From assembly GCA_020853655.1 (NCBI GenBank), contig JADYYL010000286.1:1-19143 (forward strand): a stretch of 19,143 nucleotides of DNA, given 5' to 3'. The notes beneath the pieces are model-generated. The model did not search any database. It saw nothing but the letters and a program-made list of their open reading frames with translations, and had not been told where the DNA came from. Both the position numbers and the translations under genes were made by a program. Within the stretch, counting starts at the first letter, position 1. Every line of letters starts with the position of its first letter. The DNA is from Deltaproteobacteria bacterium. GTDB lineage: Bacteria; Bdellovibrionota_C; UBA2361; SZUA-149; JADYYL01. Positions 14,188-19,143 of the stretch are shown here, piece after piece.

Positions 14188-15630
14188 CTACTCCGCTTTC
14201 TTGACGCGCTTGCGCGATACCCAACCTTCGACGATCCGCTGTTCGCTTCGCTCTATCCCCAAAGACTCCGCGGGCACATTCTTCGTAATGACCGATCCGG
14301 CAGCGGTATATGCACCATCGCCAATGGTCACCGGGGCGACGAGAGAGTTGTTCGTGCCGATGAAGGCCCCGGCGCCGATGTTCGTTCTATGCTTCTTCGA
14401 CCCGTCGTAGTTGCATGTGATCGCGCCCGCACCGACATTTGCACCTGGTCCAACATGCGCATCGCCCAAGTAGGCGAGGTGATTGGCCTTTGAACCCTTC
14501 GCCATCGTGGTCTGCTTGGTCTCGACGAAGTTTCCGAGGTGCACTTCATCCTCGAGGACGGAACCCGGGCGAAGATGCGCAAAAGGTCCGATCTTACATT
14601 TTGCGCCGACCAGCGATGACTCGATGTGAGTGCCAAGTCGGAGGAGCGTGTCCGCCCCAATGGTGCTGTCCGAAACGAAGAGCTCCCCCTCTGCGTGGAC
14701 ACCACCTGCGATGGAGGTCTTTCCGTAGAGCCGAGTACCCGCTCCCAGATAGGTGTCGGGACCGATCTCCACATCCTCGTCGATATATGTGGCTGCGGGA
14801 TCTTCCAGCGTCACGCCGCTCTCCATAATTCGAATATTGATCTGCTCTCGAGCAATTCGCTCAAGCTGTGACAGTTCGGCGCGGGAATTCGCGCCGAGCG
14901 CACTGCGAGCAGTGCTTAAGAGATACGCCTCAACTGTGCGTCCGAGCTCGCGTCCGATGGCCGGCACGTCGGTGAAATACAGTTCATTCTGGGCGTTCTT
15001 TGGTTCGAGCTTTGGCAATGCTTGTCGAAGGAACTCGACCGATGTCGTGTAAATCGACGCGTTGACTTCCCGGATGCTGCGCTCCGCTGGTGTGCAATCT
15101 TTGTGCTCCGTGACCCGCAGAAACTTTCCGGCGGAGTCGCGGATGATGCGACCGTATTCGATCATGATTTCCGGTTCGAAGCTCACCACCACGACATCGG
15201 GGCGACCGAGACTCACATCGGCCTTGGCGATCTCACGAACACTGTCCTCGTTCATCAAAGGGCAATCCCCTGGGAGGATCAACAGACGGTCGGCCGTCTT
15301 GGAGATCGCGGGGAGTCCGCACATCACAGCATGCCCAGTCCCCCGCTGCTCGGGCTGACGCGCGAGTTCGATCTCGACATTCGAAAAGCGCTCCGTCTTC
15401 TTGAGACGCTCGACCTCCGCACGGAGGAGTTCCTCTCCATATCCCGCGACGACGACAATCCGTCTCGGCGAGATACCAAGCGAGGCGCGCAAGCACCGCT
15501 CAAGGAGGGTCAGACCGCAGACGCGGTGCAATACCTTAGGAAGCTGGGATCGCATTCGCGTCCCCTTTCCGGCGGCGAGAATCATCACTTCAAAGTGGGC
15601 TTGGGAGGAGTCGGTTGAGGCGGAAGGCAT
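14188..15630 (-). CDS. glmU: Bifunctional UDP-N-acetylglucosamine pyrophosphorylase / glucosamine-1-phosphate acetyltransferase
   Basis: Cytoplasmic enzyme of 480 aa that acetylates glucosamine-1-phosphate and couples it to UTP, giving UDP-GlcNAc for peptidoglycan and lipopolysaccharide. The N-terminal uridyltransferase domain carries LAAGKGTRM (18-26) with PKVLH, GDCPL and VTEHKD. The second half is a left-handed beta-helix of hexapeptide repeats, with HLAYLGDAHVGPGANVGAGA and NYDGSKKHRTNIG holding the acetyl-CoA and substrate residues. ATG 15630 has a weak GGAA site; an internal ATG at residue 16 would start just before the nucleotide loop and is less likely. It is the first gene of the glmU-glmS-groES-like cluster and diverges from the oxidoreductase gene. 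Confidence 0.96.
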   Translation of the reverse strand: MPSASTDSSQAHFEVMILAAGKGTRMRSQLPKVLHRVCGLTLLERCLRASLGISPRRIVVVAGYGEELLRAEVERLKKTERFSNVEIELARQPEQRGTGHAVMCGLPAISKTADRLLILPGDCPLMNEDSVREIAKADVSLGRPDVVVVSFEPEIMIEYGRIIRDSAGKFLRVTEHKDCTPAERSIREVNASIYTTSVEFLRQALPKLEPKNAQNELYFTDVPAIGRELGRTVEAYLLSTARSALGANSRAELSQLERIAREQINIRIMESGVTLEDPAATYIDEDVEIGPDTYLGAGTRLYGKTSIAGGVHAEGELFVSDSTIGADTLLRLGTHIESSLVGAKCKIGPFAHLRPGSVLEDEVHLGNFVETKQTTMAKGSKANHLAYLGDAHVGPGANVGAGAITCNYDGSKKHRTNIGAGAFIGTNNSLVAPVTIGDGAYTAAGSVITKNVPAESLGIERSEQRIVEGWVSRKRVKKAE

Positions 15631-15835
15631 TAATATTCCAGCGGAAGAATCCCTGCGGTCAGTGGCTGCTCAAAATGGCAGACGGTGCGATTGGTTACTG
15701 GCTCCCTGTCGTTTCTCTCGACTTTCGCTTTCGCTTCGAATCGGAAAGTAGCATCCAAGAGGAATCGAGGCGCACTTTTACTACGAATTCCATGAAAAAT
15801 AAAATCGAAGGGCTCTCCCCCCGGTCTGCGATCAG
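15631..15835. promoter_or_regulatory. Divergent promoter region between glmU and the LhgO-type gene
   Basis: A spacer of 205 bp, noticeably A/T-richer near the right end (AAAAATAAAATCG around 15793-15807) than its surroundings, as expected of a promoter. A short pyrimidine repeat (CTTTCGCTTTCGCTTCG) lies near 15722-15741. No boxes could be assigned with confidence. Confidence 0.4.
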
Positions 15836-17077
15836 ATGAAATCCGATTACGACTACATCATCATCGGTGCCGGTATTATCGGACTCGCGACGGCGCGCAC
15901 GCTCATCGAACGCTCTCCCCAGGCGAAGATACTCATTCTTGAGAAAGAGGGCGAGATCGCTCAACACTCTACGGGCCGGAGCAGCGGAGTGCTCCACGCG
16001 GGGTTCTACTACACCTCCGAAACTTTGAAGGCCCGGTTTAGCGTCCTCGGTAATAAAGCGCTCCGCCAATACTGCACGGACCGGAAGCTTCCCCTGAATA
16101 CCTGCGGCAAGCTCGTTGTCGCGCAGAATGACACCGAGGTCCAACAACTTCACGAGCTCAAGCGGCGCGGCGATGCGAATGGTTCCTCAGTCGAGCTGGT
16201 GACAGAGGCGGAGGCGAGGAAGATCAACCCTCTCGCAAAAACTTCGGGCACCGCGCTCTATTCTCCACTGACCGCAACCGTCGATCCCCGCGCAGTCGCC
16301 GCAGCGATGGCGGAGGAACTTCGTAGCGTCGGAGTCGAGATCCGCCTTCGCAGCCCATATCGCGGAAGGGATGAGAACAACGTCATCCGCGCGGGTCGGG
16401 AGGTCTACTCGGCAAAGATGATCATCAACTGCGCCGGAGTGTATGCGGACCGGATTGCGCAGGACTACGGCTTCGGAACGAGCTACACGATCATTCCGTT
16501 TAAGGGGCTGTATCTCAAGTATCACGGAGATCTTCCTGCACTGACGACCCACATTTACCCAGTACCGGATCTGAAACAGACATTCCTGGGAGTGCACTTC
16601 ACGCTGACTGCCGACAATCACGTGAAGATCGGACCGACGGCGATCCCTGCTTTTTGGCGTGAGAATTACACAGGAGTAAAGAATTTTAGCGCGGGGGACC
16701 TCGTTGAAATCCTCTACTACCAAGCCCGACTGTTTGCGACGAACGCGTTCAACTTCCGCTCGCTCGCGTTTGAAGAGATGAAGAAATACTCCCGAGCGTA
16801 TCTCGCGTCACTGGCCACAAAACTTGCGGATCAATTCGACCCCGGAGCGTTTCGCGAGTTCATGCGTCCAGGCATTCGCGCACAACTGATCGAGAAGAAA
16901 ACGCTGAAGCTCGTGATGGACTTCATCGTCGAGGGTGATTCGTCGAGCGTTCACGTTCTCAATGCGATTTCGCCCGGCTTTACCTGCTCCGTCCCATTCT
17001 CGGAGTATGTCGTCGACAACTGGATCCTTCCGCGCGCCGTTCATGGAGCAGAAGAATCGAGTATCAAGAGCGTATAA
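15836..17077 (+). CDS. lhgO: FAD-dependent oxidoreductase, L-2-hydroxyglutarate oxidase (LhgO) type
   Basis: Flavoprotein of 413 aa of the DAO superfamily; LhgO oxidises L-2-hydroxyglutarate to 2-oxoglutarate and passes electrons to the membrane quinone pool. The N-terminal Rossmann motif is YIIIGAGIIGLATARTL (G11, G13, G16) with E36 as the ribose ligand. HSTGRSSGVLHAGFYY (44-59) and CGKLVVAQ match the LhgO pattern, and the C-terminal block GIRAQ...DF.VEGD...HVLNAISPG closes the FAD site. In characterised LhgO proteins this last block commonly reads NAPSPA, so substrate preference may differ. ATG 15836 lacks a clear Shine-Dalgarno but begins only seven codons before the Rossmann strand. It is monocistronic and convergent with the next gene across a strong stem-loop. 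Family sure, exact substrate less so. Confidence 0.82.
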   Translation: MKSDYDYIIIGAGIIGLATARTLIERSPQAKILILEKEGEIAQHSTGRSSGVLHAGFYYTSETLKARFSVLGNKALRQYCTDRKLPLNTCGKLVVAQNDTEVQQLHELKRRGDANGSSVELVTEAEARKINPLAKTSGTALYSPLTATVDPRAVAAAMAEELRSVGVEIRLRSPYRGRDENNVIRAGREVYSAKMIINCAGVYADRIAQDYGFGTSYTIIPFKGLYLKYHGDLPALTTHIYPVPDLKQTFLGVHFTLTADNHVKIGPTAIPAFWRENYTGVKNFSAGDLVEILYYQARLFATNAFNFRSLAFEEMKKYSRAYLASLATKLADQFDPGAFREFMRPGIRAQLIEKKTLKLVMDFIVEGDSSSVHVLNAISPGFTCSVPFSEYVVDNWILPRAVHGAEESSIKSV

Positions 17078-17111
17078 GGGTCACCGCGTTCCTCAATCGA
17101 ACCTCAATCGT

Positions 17112-17149
17112 GGTGTATCCGGGGCCCGCAGGCAACCACCGGATACACC
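17112..17149. terminator. Strong stem-loop between convergent genes
   Basis: Perfect 11-bp inverted repeat GGTGTATCCGG / CCGGATACACC around a 16-nt loop (17123-17138), in the 97-bp gap between convergent stops at 17077 and 17175. It lacks a T-run on either side. It is most likely a bidirectional terminator or mRNA 3'-end protector. Confidence 0.65.
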
Positions 17150-17174
17150 GTCAGAAAACATATCTGCGTCTCGT

Positions 17175-18464
17175 CTACGCCGAGGCGGCGACGTCGGACG
17201 AACGCTTCGCTCGCGCGCGTGCGATCAGCTCCCGCACTTCGCCACGCCATGACCCGCCGGGGTTGTGATCGATCTTGCCGACGAAGAACGGTGAAGCACG
17301 CAGCTTGATCCGCTGATGCTTCACGATCCCCAACACCTCACTCTCCGGTCCGCGCAGCACATAGCTGGCACAACCGACGAGCTCAGAATCGAGGACCACG
17401 ACGACTTCGTCCGTCCCGTTCTCGGTCGAGAACAGGATCGCGGTGTACAGATACGGATTCTCGCCATCGCCGGGACGAGGCATCACGTAGCCGGGCATCG
17501 AGAGGTACTCGCCAAGGCGGGTGAGATCCCGTTTCCCGTTGGCGCAGCGGCGTTCGACCTTCTTCTGACTTCTACGTTCACGCTCTTCATCGCGCGCGCA
17601 GACGATGCCGAACCCGTCGGGCGGGAGATCCCGGAAGGGTCGAGAGATGAGGCTTCGGTGCGCCGGTGGAATATGCTCCATCGGCGGAAGGTCGTTGCAG
17701 AGAAAGTCGATCTCCGCTGCAAGACCTCGCATGTATCCTGGCTTCAGACTCTCCGGGAGCTGGTGACGCCGCCCCAGCCAACCGAGCATCGCGTCGATGG
17801 CAACGAGCGAAGCGGCCGCATTCCGACGCGCCGACGGATGATTCGGAAGCTGGAGACGATTCTCGAGATCGAAGTGACGCAGCTGCGTGAGCGCCCAGAA
17901 AAGCTCCGACGCAGACGGGAACTGAATTGTCGCCGAGAACCCGTTACCTCCTCCTTCGAGTGGAACATCCAGCGAAGACCTCTCCGTTGCTTTCAGCGCG
18001 TAGAGCGCCGTGAGCGTCGGAACTTTCGCTCGGAGCGTTCGCAGATTTCTCGCCGCCTCGCGGGTGAGGAACGAAAGGACAGGGCGAGACTCGTCCGGAT
18101 GGGGAGCATAGTAGATGGTTCCCGGAACGCCGTGGAAATCGCGGTCCGACGGCAAAGTGGGAGCCATCAATCCTGACGCGACCGGATACCAGAACCGGGC
18201 AAGGAATTTGTCCAGGTCGGTCGCGTAATCGAAGTGGCGCCGAATCCGTCTGGGCTTCCCGGGCTCGGAGACGTATCGATCCATCACCCGGAACTGCGCG
18301 TTCGGGAACGCACTCTGTTTCACCAGAATCGTACCGTCACGCCCCTTCTGAACGCCCCCTCGACGTTCCTGCAACGTCCGCAGAAAATCGAGCTTGGTGG
18401 CGATGCCAGACGGCTCTGCCCGCCGTTCGGTCACGGGTCGAAAGAAAGTTCCATGTGGATCCAT
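17175..18464 (-). CDS. Hypothetical 429-aa protein
   Basis: Not recognised. A soluble, basic protein without signal peptide or transmembrane helix. Visible features are the segment FRPVTERR near the N-terminus, an aromatic block GVPGTIYYAPHPDESRPVL at about 110-130, and a helical region around residues 195-260 rich in Leu and Arg. A run CNDLPPMEHIPPAHR lies in the middle, with a highly charged Arg/Glu/Lys segment (CARDEERERRSQKK) after it. The C-terminal part is strand-rich (EVVVVLDSELVG) and ends SWRGEVRELIARARA. ATG 18464 is chosen because GGAAGGGG lies 7 nt upstream; GTG 18470 is in frame but too close to that site. A 6-bp hairpin in its leader may affect translation. It follows the binding-protein gene on the same strand, but a terminator lies between them, so it is probably separately transcribed. 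Confidence 0.65.
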   Translation of the reverse strand: MDPHGTFFRPVTERRAEPSGIATKLDFLRTLQERRGGVQKGRDGTILVKQSAFPNAQFRVMDRYVSEPGKPRRIRRHFDYATDLDKFLARFWYPVASGLMAPTLPSDRDFHGVPGTIYYAPHPDESRPVLSFLTREAARNLRTLRAKVPTLTALYALKATERSSLDVPLEGGGNGFSATIQFPSASELFWALTQLRHFDLENRLQLPNHPSARRNAAASLVAIDAMLGWLGRRHQLPESLKPGYMRGLAAEIDFLCNDLPPMEHIPPAHRSLISRPFRDLPPDGFGIVCARDEERERRSQKKVERRCANGKRDLTRLGEYLSMPGYVMPRPGDGENPYLYTAILFSTENGTDEVVVVLDSELVGCASYVLRGPESEVLGIVKHQRIKLRASPFFVGKIDHNPGGSWRGEVRELIARARAKRSSDVAASA

Positions 18465-18471
18465 GTACACG

Positions 18472-18479
18472 CCCCTTCC
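18472..18479 (-). promoter_or_regulatory. Shine-Dalgarno for the 429-aa protein
   Basis: GGAAGGGG on the minus strand, 7 nt before ATG 18464. It decides the start in favour of ATG 18464 over GTG 18470. Confidence 0.55.
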
Positions 18480-18485
18480 GAAATG

Positions 18486-18503
18486 GCTGAGCGTTACCTC
18501 AGC
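18486..18503 (-). promoter_or_regulatory. 5' leader hairpin of the 429-aa protein gene
   Basis: GCTGAG-GTAACG-CTCAGC on the minus strand forms a perfect 6-bp stem with a 6-nt loop. It ends only 6 nt before the Shine-Dalgarno and could influence ribosome access. Confidence 0.35.
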
Positions 18504-18648
18504 AGTGAACCTTATGAGGAAAAGCGGTGTTACCCCTCTCGGGTCGGATGACGCGAGAAGGGTGAGAACGAAAAACTACTCGGGAAGAGAGTAAGAGAAA
18601 GACCAGCGCAGAGCGTGGAGCCCAGGCGACGCGGTAGAGAATAAGCGA

Positions 18649-18671
18649 CTCGCCTCCCATTGGGAAGCGAG
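18649..18671 (-). terminator. Hairpin terminator after the binding-protein gene
   Basis: On the minus strand CTCGCTTCCC-AAT-GGGAGGCGAG forms a continuous 10-bp stem (one U-G pair) with a 3-nt loop, followed by the moderately T-rich TCGCTTATTCTC. It lies 65 nt after the stop at 18737. Confidence 0.6.
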
Positions 18672-18736
18672 CCAGGCACCTGACGAGAAAGAGTCGAGCG
18701 TCGGAGACACCGGAGGAGGATGAAGTTCTTGCAATC

Positions 18737-19143
18737 TCAGGGTGATTCGGGACGCTCTGCCTCGACCGGCTTCCCGCCGCGGATCACCTTCATCACATGC
18801 GTCGGTCCCACGATGTCGCCATTCGCGTCGAACCGCCACGGCCCAGTGACTCCGTGAAAGTCGGCCGCATGGAGAGCCTTTCGCGGGTCGTCAGACCGAC
18901 TCGCAAGGTCAAGTGCACGCATCTGCTCCATCGCGACGGCATACATCACTGGGAGGCTCTTGGTTCCCCCATATCGCCTGTTGAATTCCTCATAGTCCCC
19001 CTTCGCAGATTCGAGGAGCGCCGAGTCCATGCTCCGCAGGTCGGCAAAGTAAGTCCCCTCGAGCAGGCCTCCCGCCTTTGAGAGCGCCTCGGGGCTTCCG
19101 GGAAAGAACGCGCCATAGAGTGGCAAACCAATCTTCAGCTCTC
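18737..19143 (-). CDS. ABC transporter substrate-binding protein, LivK/Peripla_BP_6 type (C-terminal part)
   Basis: The 3' end of a gene that runs off the right edge; about 135 C-terminal residues are present and the reading frame stays open to the last base. The visible part is the second lobe of a branched-chain-amino-acid-type periplasmic binding protein. It shows KIGLPLYGAFFPGSPEAL, GLLEGTYFADL, an aromatic YEEFNRRYGG, the helix MYAVAMEQMRALDLA, and the characteristic end DFHGVTGPWRFDANGDIVGPTHVMKVIRGGK, seen in two pieces at the C-terminus. It would capture a small ligand in the periplasm for an ABC importer, or act as a stand-alone sensor. The signal peptide and any transporter genes lie outside the window. 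The ligand cannot be read from this portion. Confidence 0.82.
   Translation of the reverse strand, partial: ELKIGLPLYGAFFPGSPEALSKAGGLLEGTYFADLRSMDSALLESAKGDYEEFNRRYGGTKSLPVMYAVAMEQMRALDLASRSDDPRKALHAADFHGVTGPWRFDANGDIVGPTHVMKVIRGGKPVEAERPESP

Noticed and set aside
15615..15839. A 74-codon plus-strand frame (TTG start with GGGAGGAG upstream) ending in an ATGA overlap with the LhgO-type start
   Set aside because: Its start overlaps the glmU start antisense, the product has no recognisable composition or family, and the purine-rich site lies within glmU coding sequence. The ATGA overlap is probably chance, though a leader peptide cannot be fully excluded.
17316..18176. A 286-codon plus-strand frame opposite the 429-aa hypothetical protein
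   Set aside because: Very Arg-rich translation with no domain pattern. The minus frame has a good ribosome site and more protein-like composition, so that one was kept.

Overview
The window looks like chromosomal DNA from a moderately GC-rich, diderm (Gram-negative-type) bacterium. The evidence is a signal-peptide protein resembling the DUF3187 outer-membrane family, several single-pass envelope proteins, and a branched-chain-amino-acid-type solute-binding protein. Purine-rich Shine-Dalgarno sequences sit before many starts. No rRNA, tRNA, CRISPR array, insertion sequence or prophage module was seen, and the phylum cannot be fixed by reading alone.

Left part (1-6478). A minus-strand pair encodes a small four-helix membrane protein of the phage-holin-IV type and a DEDDy 3'-5' exonuclease of the PolB-like type; the two genes are fused by a TAATG stop/start overlap. 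Divergent from it are two plus-strand genes for single-pass membrane proteins of unknown function. They converge on a minus-strand pair (DUF3187-like exported protein, then a membrane-anchored coiled-coil protein, ATGA overlap). The convergent junction is a long stem-loop that contains both stop codons. Next, also on the minus strand, is a signalling-type protein with a degenerate receiver domain and a degenerate HD domain.

Middle (6479-11810). A promoter region of 389 bp carrying two related operator-like palindromes separates the signalling gene from pepA (leucyl aminopeptidase, M17, all metal and catalytic residues present). pepA is followed 8 nt later by a multi-pass membrane protein with GT-C glycosyltransferase-like features. 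Two small orphan genes follow, diverging from a 300-bp spacer.

Right part (11811-19143). A minus-strand cluster, glmU-glmS-(groES-like), carries the last steps of UDP-GlcNAc synthesis (fructose-6-P to glucosamine-6-P by GlmS, glucosamine-1-P to UDP-GlcNAc by GlmU), followed by an unusual extended GroES-family protein with no groEL beside it. Divergent from glmU is an LhgO-type FAD-dependent 2-hydroxyacid oxidase. It converges, across a strong stem-loop, on an unrecognised 429-aa protein. The right edge holds the C-terminal part of a periplasmic ligand-binding protein ending in a good hairpin terminator.

The items most worth a second look are the groES-like gene in the glmUS cluster, the pseudo-receiver/degenerate-HD protein facing pepA across paired palindromes, the three-palindrome divergent promoter at 1366-1437, and the 15-bp-arm stem-loop that spans both stop codons at 2961-3007. 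No complete new defence or mobile system was recognised.
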